Assembly: GCF_000261365.1 (NCBI RefSeq)
Contig: NZ_AJVC01000006.1
Location: 558,001-622,000 of the forward strand
DNA: 64,000 nt
Source of the DNA: Herbaspirillum sp. GW103
GTDB taxonomy: Bacteria > Pseudomonadota > Gammaproteobacteria > Burkholderiales > Burkholderiaceae_D
Direction of reading: 5' to 3'
How positions within the stretch are numbered: the stretch's first letter is position 1; each line of letters starts with the position of its first letter. The notes under the pieces were generated by a model, which was not told where the DNA came from, did no database searches, and was given only the letters and a program-made list of their open reading frames with translations. Positions 36,447-46,698 of the stretch are shown here, piece after piece. The translations under genes were made by a program, and so were the position numbers.

Positions 36447-36585
36447 TGCGCCAGCTCATCAGAACTGCTGGGCCAGCTGCTGTCAAAGAAGTTCGTCGCC
36501 GGAGTTTCGAATTTATTTGATATATGATTGGCAATAATTCGAGATCAAGCCGGAACTTATTTGCCTTACATCAACCTGAAATGGC

Positions 36586-37329
36586 ATGACTGAGCACATT
36601 CGCCCCTACGATGTTGCTGCCGATGCGTTGTTTCTGGACTTCGACGGCACCCTGGTCGACCTGGCGCCCCAGCCTGAAGAGATCGTGGTACCGCCGCAGC
36701 TGATCACGCTCCTGCAGCGCATCCAGCAAGAATCGGACGGCGCGCTGGCCATCGTCAGCGGCCGCCCGCTTGATCAACTGGACTTCTTCCTGGCCCCGCT
36801 ACGCCTGCCGGCGGCGGGCGTGCATGGTGCCGAGCGCCGCACGGCCGATGGCCGCATCCTGCAGCAGCCGGTGCCGGACGTGCATCATCTGCGCCAGCGC
36901 CTGCTGCCGCTGGTCGAGTCGCATGCCGGCTTGCAGCTTGAACTCAAGCGCGGGGCCCTGGCGCTGCATTACCGCCACGCCGCCCATCTGGAGCAGCGCT
37001 GCGTGGAAACCATGATGGATGCGCTGCGCCACGAACCCGGCTTTACATTGCTGCACGGCAAGATGGTGGTGGAGGCCAAGCCGCACATCAACAAGGGCGA
37101 TGCCGTCGCCGCCTTCCTGCATGAAGCGCCTTTCCGGGGCCGACGTCCTGTCTTCATCGGCGATGACGTCACCGATGAAGCCGGATTTGCCATCGCCCAG
37201 GGGGAGGTCTTCGGCGGACTTGGCATCAAGATTGGCACCGGTCCCAGTCAGGCTTTGCAGCGCCTGGCCGATCCGGCCGCCGTGCTGGACCTGCTGCGCC
37301 AGAGCGTGGAGGGGCGCAGCAACTCCTGA
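36586..37329 (+). CDS. otsB: Trehalose-6-phosphate phosphatase
   Basis: A 247-residue HAD-superfamily phosphatase. Motif I DFDGTLVDL (with both aspartates) is at about residues 18-26, SGRPLDQLD follows, a lysine-bearing VVEAKP lies mid-protein, and motif IV is GDDVTDE. It converts trehalose-6-phosphate to trehalose. It is the first gene of an otsB-GH15-otsA operon. An AT-rich promoter region (36505-36545, with GAATTTATTTGATATAT) precedes it. Confidence 0.94.
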   Translation: MTEHIRPYDVAADALFLDFDGTLVDLAPQPEEIVVPPQLITLLQRIQQESDGALAIVSGRPLDQLDFFLAPLRLPAAGVHGAERRTADGRILQQPVPDVHHLRQRLLPLVESHAGLQLELKRGALALHYRHAAHLEQRCVETMMDALRHEPGFTLLHGKMVVEAKPHINKGDAVAAFLHEAPFRGRRPVFIGDDVTDEAGFAIAQGEVFGGLGIKIGTGPSQALQRLADPAAVLDLLRQSVEGRSNS

Positions 37330-37417
37330 GAACCGTAATGCCGGCATGCCTGCCGGCCCCCGCAGCACATCGCCTTCCATCAAGAAATCTGATCCACAGA
37401 ACAGAGCACGAGGAACC

Positions 37418-39307
37418 ATGAGCCAGCCCAGTCCCGATCCGCGGCAAGAGTCGCAACCGCAGCCGCACTCCCAGACGCAGCATTCCGAACAACCGCATCT
37501 GGCCGCCCAGGCCCATGATCTGCCCTCGACCTCTTCGCTGGAGCTGGGCGTGATCGGCAATTGCGCCTTCTCGGCCCTGGTGGACAAGATGGGTCGCATC
37601 GTCTGGTGCTGCCTGCCGCGCTTCGACGGCGATCCGGTCTTCAATGCCCTGCTCGATCCCACCGACAATGGCGCACTGTGGTCTTTCCAGCTGGAGAATT
37701 TCTCCCACAGCGAGCAGTGGTATGAACCCAATACTGCGGTGCTGCGCACCCGCCTCTACGACACGCTGGGGCAGGGCATCGAGATCACCGACCTGGCGCC
37801 GCGCTTCCAGAGCCGTGGTCGTTTCTTCCGTCCGCTGCAACTGGTACGCCGCATCCATCCGCTTTCGGGGGCACCGCGCATGCGCGTGGTACTGCGTCCG
37901 AAGTTCGACTGGGGCCGCGAAGTGCCGCCGCAGACACGCGGCAGCAACCATATCCGCTATGTCGGCCAGGAGCAGACCCTGCGCCTCAATACCGATGCGC
38001 CCATCAGCTACATCGTCGACGAGACCGCCTTCGTGGTCAGCCGCCCGTACAACTTCATTCTCGGCCCGGATGAAACTCTGCATGGCGGCATCAACGATAC
38101 CGCCCGCGATTTCGAACAGGAAACCACCGCCTACTGGCGCAACTGGAGCCGTGCCCTGGCCACCCCGCTGGAGTGGCAGGACGCGGTCATCCGTGCCGCC
38201 ATCACCCTGAAATTGTCGGTGTATGAAGATACCGGCGCCATCATTGCCGCCATGACCACCAGCGTGCCCGAAGCACCGGGCAGCCAGCGCAACTGGGACT
38301 ACCGTTATTGCTGGCTGCGTGACGCTTTCTTCGTGGTGCGTGCCCTCAACAGTCTCTCCGAACTGGGCACCATGGAGGACTACCTGCGCTGGCTGACCAA
38401 TGTGGTGGTGCGTTCCGGTGGCGGCCATGTGCAGCCCCTGTATGGCATCGGCCTGGAAGAGGCGCTGCCCGAGCAGATCCTCGGCCACCTGCCGGGTTAC
38501 CAGCACCACCAGCCGGTGCGCGTGGGCAACCAGGCTTACGAGCATTTCCAGCATGACGTCTACGGCAACATCGTGCTGGGTGCGGCGCAGGCCTTCCACG
38601 ACATGCGCCTGCATCATCGCGCCGGCGCCGAGCACTTCCAGCATCTGGAAGCCGTAGGCGAACGCGCCTACGAGGTCTACAACCAGCCCGATGCCGGCAT
38701 GTGGGAGTTGCGTACGCGCTCGCGCATCCATACCTCGTCGGCACTGATGAGCTGGGCCGCCTGTGACCGCCTGGCCAAGATCGCTGCGCGCGTCGACCTG
38801 CCCGAGCGTGCCCGCTACTGGGGCGACCGGGCCAAGGAAATCGGCGAGCGCATCCTCAGCGAAGCCTGGAACGAGCAACGCCAGGCCTATGCCGAAAGCT
38901 TCGGCGGCCGCGACCTGGATGCCAGCGTGTTGCTGATGGTGGAAGTGGGCCTGATTTCGCCTACCGATCCGCGCTTCATCTCCACCGTGGAAGCGCTGGA
39001 GAAATCGCTCTGCGATGGCCCCTACATGCGCCGCTACGAGGCTCCGGACGACTTCGGCCGTCCCGAGACCGCGTTCAACATCTGCACCTTCTGGCGCATC
39101 GACGCGCTGGCGCGCATCGGCCGCAAGGAGCAGGCGCGCGAGATCTTCCAGGCCATGCTGGATGCCCGCAACCACCTGGGCCTGCTGTCCGAGGACACGC
39201 ATCCGGTCACGCGCCAGATGTGGGGCAACTTCCCGCAGACCTATTCGATGGTGGGCATCATCAACTGTGCGATGCGCCTGTCGGCATCGTGGGAGGCGGT
39301 AATCTGA
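37418..39307 (+). CDS. Glycoside hydrolase family 15 protein (glucoamylase/trehalase type)
   Basis: A 629-residue GH15 enzyme. The first 35 residues are Gln/Pro/His-rich and probably disordered. An N-terminal beta domain (LGVIGNCAFSALVDKMGRIVWCCLPRFDGDPVF region) leads to an (alpha/alpha)6 catalytic domain with WDYRYCWLRDAFF, YGIGLEE and FNICTFWRIDALARIG. No signal peptide is seen, so it is cytoplasmic. The operon position between otsB and otsA suggests action on trehalose or an alpha-glucan linked to it; some bacterial GH15 members are trehalases. It overlaps otsA by one base (TGATG). Confidence 0.92.
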   Translation: MSQPSPDPRQESQPQPHSQTQHSEQPHLAAQAHDLPSTSSLELGVIGNCAFSALVDKMGRIVWCCLPRFDGDPVFNALLDPTDNGALWSFQLENFSHSEQWYEPNTAVLRTRLYDTLGQGIEITDLAPRFQSRGRFFRPLQLVRRIHPLSGAPRMRVVLRPKFDWGREVPPQTRGSNHIRYVGQEQTLRLNTDAPISYIVDETAFVVSRPYNFILGPDETLHGGINDTARDFEQETTAYWRNWSRALATPLEWQDAVIRAAITLKLSVYEDTGAIIAAMTTSVPEAPGSQRNWDYRYCWLRDAFFVVRALNSLSELGTMEDYLRWLTNVVVRSGGGHVQPLYGIGLEEALPEQILGHLPGYQHHQPVRVGNQAYEHFQHDVYGNIVLGAAQAFHDMRLHHRAGAEHFQHLEAVGERAYEVYNQPDAGMWELRTRSRIHTSSALMSWAACDRLAKIAARVDLPERARYWGDRAKEIGERILSEAWNEQRQAYAESFGGRDLDASVLLMVEVGLISPTDPRFISTVEALEKSLCDGPYMRRYEAPDDFGRPETAFNICTFWRIDALARIGRKEQAREIFQAMLDARNHLGLLSEDTHPVTRQMWGNFPQTYSMVGIINCAMRLSASWEAVI

Positions 39308-40701
39308 TGGCCAGACTCGTCGTTGTTTCCAATCGCCTTGCCGATCCACGCAAGCCTGCTGCGGGCGGTCTGGCCGTTGCCCTGGGCGAAACCCTCAAGA
39401 AGACCGGCGGACTCTGGTTCGGCTGGAGCGGCAAGGTCATCGAGAACGGCACGCCCGGCGAGGGTGAGCTGCGCGTCAACCAGGCCGGTCCCGTGACCCT
39501 GGCCGAACTCGATCTGTCGCAGGAAGACCATGACGCCTACTATCGCGGCTATGCCAATGGCGTGCTGTGGCCGGTGTTCCACTATCGCCTCGATCTCGCG
39601 CATTTCGAGGCTGGCCACCTGGGCGGTTATCGCCGCGTCAATCAGCTCTTCGCGCGTAAATTGTTTCCGCTGTTGAAGCGCGATGACATCGTCTGGATCC
39701 ACGATTACCACCTCATCCCGCTGGCCGCCGAACTGCGCGCCATGGGCTGCGAGGCGCGCATTGGTTTCTTCCTGCACATCCCGCTGCCGCCGCCGCCCAT
39801 CCTCACCGCCATCCCTTCGCATGAATGGCTCATGCGCGCACTGTTTGCCTACGATCTGGTGGGCTTCCAGAACCACGCCGACCTGCAGCACTTCGCCCAG
39901 TACGTGCAGGCTGAAGCCACGGCCGAGCCGGTCGGTCCCAACCAGTTCCGCGCCTTCAACCGCACGGTGCATGCCAATGCCTTCCCGATCGGCATCGATG
40001 TGGCCGAGTTCCAGCGCCTGGGTCAGGCCAAGGAGGCGCGCGATACCTATGAAAGTACCAAGGCCGAGTATTCGCGCCGGCGCCTGCTGATCGGCGTGGA
40101 CCGGCTGGATTACTCCAAGGGCCTGCCGCAGCGCATCCGCGCCTTCCGCGAGTTGCTGCGCCTGTATCCGGAGAACCGCCACAGCGCTACGCTCCTGCAG
40201 ATTGCCTCACCCAGCCGCGAGGACGTGGAAGCCTACGGCGACATCCAGCGCGAGCTGGAAAGCCTGTGCGGTTCCATCAATGGCGACTTCGGCGACTTCG
40301 ACTGGATGCCGATCCGCTACATCCACCGCACCGTGGCGCGCCGCCGCCTGCCCGGGCTGTACCGGGCCTGCGCCGTGGCCCTGGTCACGCCCCTGCGCGA
40401 TGGCATGAATCTGGTGGCCAAGGAATTCGTCGCCGCCCAGGATCCGGACGATCCGGGCGTGCTGGTGCTGTCGCGCTTTGCGGGGGCCGCCGAGCAGATG
40501 AAACAGGCGCTCATCATCAACCCCTACGACACCCATGGTGCCGCCCAGGTGATTCAGCAGGCCCTGCAGATGTCGCAGAGCGAACGGCGCGAGCGCCACG
40601 CCGCGCTGATGGAGAACATCCGCCGGTTTGACGTCCATTGGTGGTGTAGTGAATTTCTCGACACCCTGCGCAGCAGCCGTGCCGCTCCGGTGGAGAGTTG
40701 A
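39307..40701 (+). CDS. otsA: Trehalose-6-phosphate synthase (GT20)
   Basis: A 464-residue retaining glycosyltransferase joining UDP-glucose and glucose-6-phosphate. [19 protein letters not shown] at the N-terminus, [22 protein letters not shown], and [16 protein letters not shown] at the UDP-sugar site are all present. The ATG at 39307 shares its A with the stop of the GH15 gene, so translation is coupled. With otsB it makes the osmoprotectant trehalose. Confidence 0.95.
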   Translation: MARLVVVSNRLADPRKPAAGGLAVALGETLKKTGGLWFGWSGKVIENGTPGEGELRVNQAGPVTLAELDLSQEDHDAYYRGYANGVLWPVFHYRLDLAHFEAGHLGGYRRVNQLFARKLFPLLKRDDIVWIHDYHLIPLAAELRAMGCEARIGFFLHIPLPPPPILTAIPSHEWLMRALFAYDLVGFQNHADLQHFAQYVQAEATAEPVGPNQFRAFNRTVHANAFPIGIDVAEFQRLGQAKEARDTYESTKAEYSRRRLLIGVDRLDYSKGLPQRIRAFRELLRLYPENRHSATLLQIASPSREDVEAYGDIQRELESLCGSINGDFGDFDWMPIRYIHRTVARRRLPGLYRACAVALVTPLRDGMNLVAKEFVAAQDPDDPGVLVLSRFAGAAEQMKQALIINPYDTHGAAQVIQQALQMSQSERRERHAALMENIRRFDVHWWCSEFLDTLRSSRAAPVES

Positions 40702-40879
40702 GCCGCAAAGGCAGCGCCGGCCGGGCAGGGTGGTGAATAAAATTTCCAAAAAGCAAATATTTGCCGGGTGCGGCGGTACAGGCCGTCGCGTCAGCGCATC
40801 GCCCGCGCGGGCAGGTTCAGTAAAACTCCGCCAAAAGCCTTTATAATTCAGGGTTTTGGAAGTTTTTTGCGGAGTTTTC

Positions 40880-41236
40880 ATGCCCATTTACGCGTATCGC
40901 TGCCAAGCGTGTGGTTTTGCCAAGGATGTTTTGCAGAAGATCTCTGACGATGCGTTGACCGTTTGCCCCTCCTGCCACCAGGACAGTTTCCGCAAGCAGT
41001 TGACTGCGGCCGGCTTCCAGTTGAAGGGTTCGGGCTGGTATGTGACCGATTTCCGGGGCAATGGCAGTGGCTCGGCCAACAGCAAGGGTGCCAATGGCAC
41101 CGGCATCGCCGGTTCCGCCGACGCCCCGGCCCCTGCTGCGGATGCTCCCGCTGCTGCGGCGCCAGCTGCTGCGGCCCCGGCACCTGCACCTGCCGCGGCC
41201 CCTGCGGCGGCGCCCTCCACCCCCAGCGCCAGCTAA
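40880..41236 (+). CDS. FmdB-family zinc ribbon protein
   Basis: A 118-residue protein. The first 45 residues are the FmdB/CxxC_CxxC_SSSS zinc ribbon (C8, C11, C29, C32 in MPIYAYRCQACG and CPSCH). After GSGWYVTDFRG the last 50 residues are an Ala/Pro low-complexity tail. It begins the conserved FmdB-DUF502-aspS block, 18 bases before the DUF502 gene. Its function is uncertain; it probably binds zinc in the cytoplasm. Confidence 0.9.
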   Translation: MPIYAYRCQACGFAKDVLQKISDDALTVCPSCHQDSFRKQLTAAGFQLKGSGWYVTDFRGNGSGSANSKGANGTGIAGSADAPAPAADAPAAAAPAAAAPAPAPAAAPAAAPSTPSAS

Positions 41237-41254
41237 CGAGGCCATCCTTCCCCC

Positions 41255-41890
41255 ATGCGCAAATACTTCATCACGGGTCTGCTGATCCTGGTTCCCCTGG
41301 CCATCACGCTGTGGGTGCTGAACCTGATCATCAGTACCATGGACCAGTCGCTGCTGCTGTTGCCGGAGGCCTGGCGGCCGGCGCACTGGCTGGGCCACAA
41401 CATCCCGGGCCTGGGCGCGATCCTGACCTTGCTCATCGTGTTCCTCACGGGCCTGGCCGCGCGCAACTTCATCGGTCGCCGCCTGGTCCTCTTGTGGGAA
41501 GGCATGCTGACCCGCATCCCGGTGGTGAAGTCGATCTACTCCAGCGTCAAGCAGGTCTCCGATACGCTGTTCTCGCCCTCCGGCAACGCCTTCCGCAAGG
41601 CCGTGCTGATCCAGTACCCGCGCCAGGGGTCGTGGACCATCGCCTTCCTGACCGGCGCGCCGGGTGGTGAAGTCAAGAACCATCTGCAGGGCGACTTCAT
41701 CAGCGTGTATGTGCCCACCACGCCCAACCCGACTTCCGGTTTCTTCCTGATGCTGCCGCGTGCCGATGCCATCGAGCTCGACATGTCGGTGGATGCAGCC
41801 CTGAAGTACATCGTCTCCATGGGCGTGGTCGCCCCCGAGATGGCCACCGACAAGAAAATCATCACCGACGCGGCGGCGCCGAAGAATTGA
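41255..41890 (+). CDS. DUF502 family inner-membrane protein
   Basis: A 211-residue membrane protein with two N-terminal membrane segments (about residues 4-27 and 52-71) and a soluble domain containing [44 protein letters not shown] and the conserved [13 protein letters not shown]. This matches DUF502. Its role is not established. The neighbours FmdB and aspS are the usual ones in betaproteobacteria. Confidence 0.92.
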   Translation: MRKYFITGLLILVPLAITLWVLNLIISTMDQSLLLLPEAWRPAHWLGHNIPGLGAILTLLIVFLTGLAARNFIGRRLVLLWEGMLTRIPVVKSIYSSVKQVSDTLFSPSGNAFRKAVLIQYPRQGSWTIAFLTGAPGGEVKNHLQGDFISVYVPTTPNPTSGFFLMLPRADAIELDMSVDAALKYIVSMGVVAPEMATDKKIITDAAAPKN

Positions 41891-41985
41891 GGGGGCGGCC
41901 GGCTCCTTGCCCGGCCAGCCCCGCCTTCGCCCTTAGCGTCTTCTCTTTCGAATTCAACAAGAACACTGTCAACGGAATCACAACC

Positions 41986-43791
41986 ATGTCCATGCGAACC
42001 CAATACTGTGGCCTCACTACCGAGGCACTGCTCGGCCAAACCGTCAGCCTGTGCGGCTGGGTGCACCGTCGCCGCGATCACGGCGGCGTGATCTTCATCG
42101 ACCTGCGCGACCGTGAAGGCCTGGTCCAGGTGGTCTGCGATCCGGATCGCGCGGATGTCTTCAAGAACGCCGAATCGGTGCGCAACGAGTTCTGCCTGCG
42201 CATCACCGGTCTCGTGCGCAACCGTCCGGAAGGCACCACCAACGCCAACCTGAAGTCGGGCAAGATCGAAGTGCTGTGCCACGAACTGGAAGTGCTGAAC
42301 CCGTCGGTGACGCCGCCGTTCCAGCTCGATGACGACAGCCTGTCCGAAACCACCCGCCTGACCCACCGCGTGCTGGACCTGCGTCGTCCGCAGATGCAGA
42401 ACAACCTGCGCCTGCGCTACAAGGTGGCCATGGAAGTGCGCAAGTTCCTGGATGCGCAAGGCTTCATCGACATCGAAACCCCGATGCTGACCAAGTCCAC
42501 CCCGGAAGGCGCCCGCGACTACCTGGTGCCCTCGCGCGTGAACGCCGGTGAATTCTTCGCCCTGCCGCAGTCGCCCCAGCTGTTCAAGCAGCTGCTGATG
42601 GTGGCCAACTTCGACCGCTACTACCAGATCACCAAGTGCTTCCGCGACGAAGACCTGCGCGCTGACCGCCAGCCCGAATTCACCCAGATCGACTGCGAAA
42701 CTTCCTTCCTCAACGAACAGGAAATCCGTGACCTGTTCGAAGGCATGATCCGCCTGGTCTTCAAGAACGCGCTGGACATCGACCTGCCGAACCCGTTCCC
42801 GGTGATGGACTTCGCCACCGCCATGGGCATGTATGGTTCGGACAAGCCGGACATGCGCGTCAAGCTGGAATTCACCGAGCTGACCGATGTCATGAAGGAC
42901 GTGGACTTCAAGGTCTTCTCGGGCGCTGCCAACAGCGAAGGCGGCCGCGTGGTCGGCCTGCGCGTGCCGGGCGGTGCGGAAATGCCGCGTTCGGAAATCG
43001 ACGCCTACACCCAGTTCGTCGCCATCTACGGCGCCAAGGGCCTGGCCTACATCAAGGTCAATGAAAAGGCCAAGGGTCGTGACGGCCTGCAGTCGCCCAT
43101 CGTCAAGAACATCCACGATGCGGCCCTGAACGCCATCATCGAGAAGACCGGCGCACAAGACGGCGACCTGATCTTCTTCGGTGCCGACAAGGCCAAGGTG
43201 GTCAACGACGCCATCGGCGCGCTGCGCGTGAAGATCGGCCACAGCGAATTCGGCAAGAAGAACGGCCTGTTCGACGACGGATGGCGTCCGCTGTGGGTGG
43301 TCGACTTCCCCATGTTCGAATACGACGAAGACGGCCAGCGCTGGGTCGCCCTGCACCACCCGTTCACCTCGCCCAAGGATGGCCACGAAGACTTCATCTC
43401 GACCAACCCGGGTGCGGCCATCGCCAAGGCCTACGACATGGTGTTGAACGGTTGGGAACTGGGCGGCGGTTCGGTCCGTATCCACCGCGCCGACGTGCAG
43501 AGCAAGGTGTTCCGTGCCCTGAAGATCGATGACGAGGAAGCCCGCCTGAAGTTCGGCTTCCTGCTGGACGCCCTGCAATACGGCGCGCCCCCGCACGGCG
43601 GCATCGCCTTCGGCCTGGACCGCCTGGTCACCATGATGGCCGGAGCCGAATCGATCCGCGACGTGATCGCCTTCCCCAAGACCCAGCGCGCCCAGTGCCT
43701 GCTGACCCACGCCCCTTCGGAAGTGGACGAGAAGCAGCTGCGCGAGCTGCACATCCGCCTGCGCAATACCGAGCCGGCAGTGAAGGCCTGA
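41986..43791 (+). CDS. aspS: Aspartyl-tRNA synthetase
   Basis: A 601-residue class IIb synthetase. An N-terminal OB anticodon-binding domain ([23 protein letters not shown]) is followed by the catalytic core with motif 2 ([18 protein letters not shown]), a GAD insertion (about residues 285-410) and motif 3 ([11 protein letters not shown]). The length is that of the bacterial type, which may be non-discriminating for Asn. ATGTCCATG gives two adjacent possible starts; the first was used. Two hairpins follow the stop. Confidence 0.96.
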   Translation: MSMRTQYCGLTTEALLGQTVSLCGWVHRRRDHGGVIFIDLRDREGLVQVVCDPDRADVFKNAESVRNEFCLRITGLVRNRPEGTTNANLKSGKIEVLCHELEVLNPSVTPPFQLDDDSLSETTRLTHRVLDLRRPQMQNNLRLRYKVAMEVRKFLDAQGFIDIETPMLTKSTPEGARDYLVPSRVNAGEFFALPQSPQLFKQLLMVANFDRYYQITKCFRDEDLRADRQPEFTQIDCETSFLNEQEIRDLFEGMIRLVFKNALDIDLPNPFPVMDFATAMGMYGSDKPDMRVKLEFTELTDVMKDVDFKVFSGAANSEGGRVVGLRVPGGAEMPRSEIDAYTQFVAIYGAKGLAYIKVNEKAKGRDGLQSPIVKNIHDAALNAIIEKTGAQDGDLIFFGADKAKVVNDAIGALRVKIGHSEFGKKNGLFDDGWRPLWVVDFPMFEYDEDGQRWVALHHPFTSPKDGHEDFISTNPGAAIAKAYDMVLNGWELGGGSVRIHRADVQSKVFRALKIDDEEARLKFGFLLDALQYGAPPHGGIAFGLDRLVTMMAGAESIRDVIAFPKTQRAQCLLTHAPSEVDEKQLRELHIRLRNTEPAVKA

Positions 43792-43795
43792 TCGT

Positions 43796-43860
43796 CTTAT
43801 CGATTTTCTCGATAAGCCCATCGAAAAAAGCGCGTGCAGAAATGCACGCGCTTTTTTCAT
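43796..43860 (+). terminator. Tandem hairpins ending in a terminator after aspS
   Basis: CTTATCGA (43796-43803) pairs with TCGATAAG (43809-43816). A second stem, GCGCGTGCA / TGCACGCGC with a GAAA loop, is flanked by A6 and T6 (43824-43857), so it can act in both directions. Confidence 0.92.
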
Positions 43861-44038
43861 TTTCTCCGGTGCCTCGAATAATGGTTTAAATAATATAAAT
43901 AATTAATCGCATAATTCACTAAATCATTTGCCGACGCATGCGCCCAGAGCATGGCTGCATGCACAGATATCATTTCCGCCTGCCCCTTGCTGACCCTATC
44001 ATCGGCCGAACATTCAACGTCCGACATGAGGGGAGAGC

Positions 44039-45340
44039 ATGCAAACAACGACATTACCAGCCGACGGGATTGCGCTGGTGACCAATCACCAGCGCCGCCG
44101 CGCGATCATTGCGACCGTGATCGGCAATGGTCTCGAATGGTTCGATTTCACCGTCTACAGTTTCTTCGCGGTGATCATCGCCAAGCTGTTTTTCCCCACC
44201 GGCAATGACCTGACCTCGCTGTTGCTGGCGGTGGCCACCTTCGGTGTCGGTTTCTTCATGCGCCCGGTGGGCGGCATCCTGCTGGGCATCTACGCCGACC
44301 GCGTGGGGCGCAAGGCCGCGCTGTCGGTCACCATCCTGCTCATGGCCGTGGGCACCACCATGATCGGCCTGGCGCCGACTTATGACAGCGTGGGCCTGTT
44401 TGCGCCGCTCATCATCGTTCTGGCGCGGCTGCTGCAAGGCTTCTCGGCCGGTGGCGAAATGGGTAGCGCCACCGCCTTCCTGACCGAATATGCCCCCGAG
44501 CGTGAACGCGCCTATTACTCCAGCTGGATTCAGGCCAGCATCGGCGTGGCCGTGCTGCTGGGTGCGGCGGTGGGTACCTTCGTTACCGCCAGCCTGGATG
44601 CACAGGCACTGGCCAGCTGGGGCTGGCGCCTGCCTTTCCTGCTGGGCATCGTGATCGGCCCGGTCGGATACTACATCCGCAACCACCTTGAAGAGACCCC
44701 GACCTTCCTCGAAGAAAAGGACAAGACCGATTCGCCCTTGAAGGACGTGATCCGCAACTTCCCGCGCGAGACCTCGGCCAGTTTTTCCATGGTGATCCTG
44801 TGGACGGTCTGTACCTATGTTCTGCTGTTCTACATGCCGACCTACTCGGTCAAGGTCCTGAAGCTGCCGCAGACGACCGGGTTCATCGCCGGCATGGTGG
44901 GCGGGCTCTGCATCATGGTGCTGGCACCCATCGTCGGACGCCTGGCTGACCGCATCGGACGCCGTCCGCTGCTCTCCGGCTCGGCTGCGCTGATCCTGGT
45001 ACTGGCCTATCCCATGTTTGCCTACATCAACAGCGCGCCCAGCCTGTCGACGCTGCTGATCTTCCAGCTGGTCTTCGGTACCCTGATTGCGGCCTATACC
45101 GGTCCCATCCTGGCGGCGTTCTCCGAACTGTTCCCGGCCAAGGTGCTCTCGACCGGGTTGTCGGTGGCCTACAACCTGGCCGTGACCATCTTCGGCGGCT
45201 TCGCCTCCTTCTTCATCACCTGGCTCATCGCCGCCACCGGCAGCACCATGGCCCCGGCCTTCTACGTGATGATCGCCGCTGCCATCAGCTTCGTCGGCAC
45301 CCGCTTCGTGCGTGAGCCGCAGTACCTGCAACAAACCTGA
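44039..45340 (+). CDS. MFS transporter, metabolite:proton symporter (MHS) type
   Basis: A 433-residue transporter with 12 predicted membrane segments. GNGLEWFDFTVYSFFA, FFMRPVGGILLGIYADRVGRKAAL and GEMGSATAFLTEYAPERERAYY mark the MHS subfamily (relatives of ProP, KgtP and citrate carriers). It is followed 9 bases later by an amidohydrolase gene, so the pair likely imports and hydrolyses one compound. GAGGGGAG precedes the ATG. An AT-rich stretch lies between the aspS terminator and this gene. Confidence 0.9.
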   Translation: MQTTTLPADGIALVTNHQRRRAIIATVIGNGLEWFDFTVYSFFAVIIAKLFFPTGNDLTSLLLAVATFGVGFFMRPVGGILLGIYADRVGRKAALSVTILLMAVGTTMIGLAPTYDSVGLFAPLIIVLARLLQGFSAGGEMGSATAFLTEYAPERERAYYSSWIQASIGVAVLLGAAVGTFVTASLDAQALASWGWRLPFLLGIVIGPVGYYIRNHLEETPTFLEEKDKTDSPLKDVIRNFPRETSASFSMVILWTVCTYVLLFYMPTYSVKVLKLPQTTGFIAGMVGGLCIMVLAPIVGRLADRIGRRPLLSGSAALILVLAYPMFAYINSAPSLSTLLIFQLVFGTLIAAYTGPILAAFSELFPAKVLSTGLSVAYNLAVTIFGGFASFFITWLIAATGSTMAPAFYVMIAAAISFVGTRFVREPQYLQQT

Positions 45341-45348
45341 TTTCCGAC

Positions 45349-46578
45349 ATGACCAAGATTCTCCTCAAGGGCGGCAACGTCCTCGATCCGGCGCTGGGCA
45401 GCCTGTTTCCGCGCCATGATGTCCTGATCGAAAAAGACCGTATTACCGAAGTTTCCTCCACCCCGCTGGAGGTGAGCGGCGCGCGCGTGATCGACGTGAG
45501 CGGCAAGACCGTCATGCCCGGCCTGATCGACTGCCACGTCCACGTGCTGGCTTCGCTGGCCAACCTGGGCCTGAATGCCTTGCAACCCGGCTCGCTGACC
45601 TCGATCCGTGCCTTGCCCATCGTCGAAGCCATGTTGAACCGCGGCTTCACCAGTGTGCGCGATGCCGGCGGTGCCGACTGGGGCCTGGCGCAAGCCATCG
45701 CCATCGGCCTGGTGCCGGGTCCGCGCATCTTCCCGTCGGGCAAGGCGCTCTCGCAGACCGGTGGCCATGGCGATTTCCGCCCGCGTTCCGACGTGCTGGA
45801 GCCGTGCTCCTGCGCCTTCCGCGCCGGTGCCATTGCACGGGTGGTCGATGGGGTGGATGCGGTACGCTTGGCCGCGCGCGAGGAATTGCAGAAGGGCGCC
45901 ACCCAGATCAAGATCATGGCCTCCGGTGGCGTCGCCTCGCCAACCGATCCCATCGGCAATACGCAATACAGCGAAGATGAAATCCGCGCCATCGTGGCCG
46001 AGGCCGAAGCCGCGCAGACCTACGTGATGGCCCATGCCTACACCGGCCGCGCCATTGCCCGCGCCGTGCGCTGTGGCGTGCGCACCATCGAGCACGGCAA
46101 CCTGGTCGATGCCGAGGCTGCGCGCGTCATGCGCGAGCACGGCGCCTTCGTGGTGCCCACGCTGGTGACCTACGACTCGCTGGCCCGCGACGGTGCCCGC
46201 CTGGGTTTGCCGCCGGACTCGGTGGCCAAGATCGAATCGGTGCGCCAGGCTGGCCGCGACTCGCTGCGCATCTATGCCGAGCACGGCGTGCAGATGGGCT
46301 TCGGCTCGGACCTGCTGGGCGAGATGCACCAGGACCAGTCGACCGAATTCCTGATCCGCGCAGAGATCCTCGGCAACCTGGAAACCATCCGCTCGGCGAC
46401 CTCGATCGCCGCCGCCATCCTCCAGCGCGAAGGCGAACTGGGCACCGTGCGTAGCGGCGCCCTGGCCGACCTGATCGTGGTCGATGGCAACCCGCTGCAG
46501 GACATCACGCTGCTGACCGGGCAGGGCGAGCACCTGTCGCTGGTCATGCAGGCCGGCCACATCCACCGCACTCGCTGA
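45349..46578 (+). CDS. Metal-dependent amidohydrolase, prolidase-like (Xaa-Pro/imidazolonepropionase branch)
   Basis: A 409-residue amidohydrolase superfamily enzyme. H63 and H65 in DCHVHV are the first metal ligands; IKIMASGGVASP carries the conserved lysine region; AHAYTG and EHGN give further histidines; GFGSDL supplies the catalytic aspartate. The pattern is that of cytoplasmic metal-dependent dipeptidase-like hydrolases. Xaa-Pro or N-acylated amino acid substrates are plausible but unproved. It is cotranscribed with the MFS gene, and the LysR gene follows. Confidence 0.88.
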   Translation: MTKILLKGGNVLDPALGSLFPRHDVLIEKDRITEVSSTPLEVSGARVIDVSGKTVMPGLIDCHVHVLASLANLGLNALQPGSLTSIRALPIVEAMLNRGFTSVRDAGGADWGLAQAIAIGLVPGPRIFPSGKALSQTGGHGDFRPRSDVLEPCSCAFRAGAIARVVDGVDAVRLAAREELQKGATQIKIMASGGVASPTDPIGNTQYSEDEIRAIVAEAEAAQTYVMAHAYTGRAIARAVRCGVRTIEHGNLVDAEAARVMREHGAFVVPTLVTYDSLARDGARLGLPPDSVAKIESVRQAGRDSLRIYAEHGVQMGFGSDLLGEMHQDQSTEFLIRAEILGNLETIRSATSIAAAILQREGELGTVRSGALADLIVVDGNPLQDITLLTGQGEHLSLVMQAGHIHRTR

Positions 46579-46698
46579 TCTGCGGCACTGCGTCCCCGCC
46601 GCCGCCGCTTTCCCTCTGCAACAGGAAAGCTGCGGCGGGCATGCTTTTCGCTCTACCATCTCGATCTGGATGAGACCTTTCGAGCTGGAGCGCCGACC

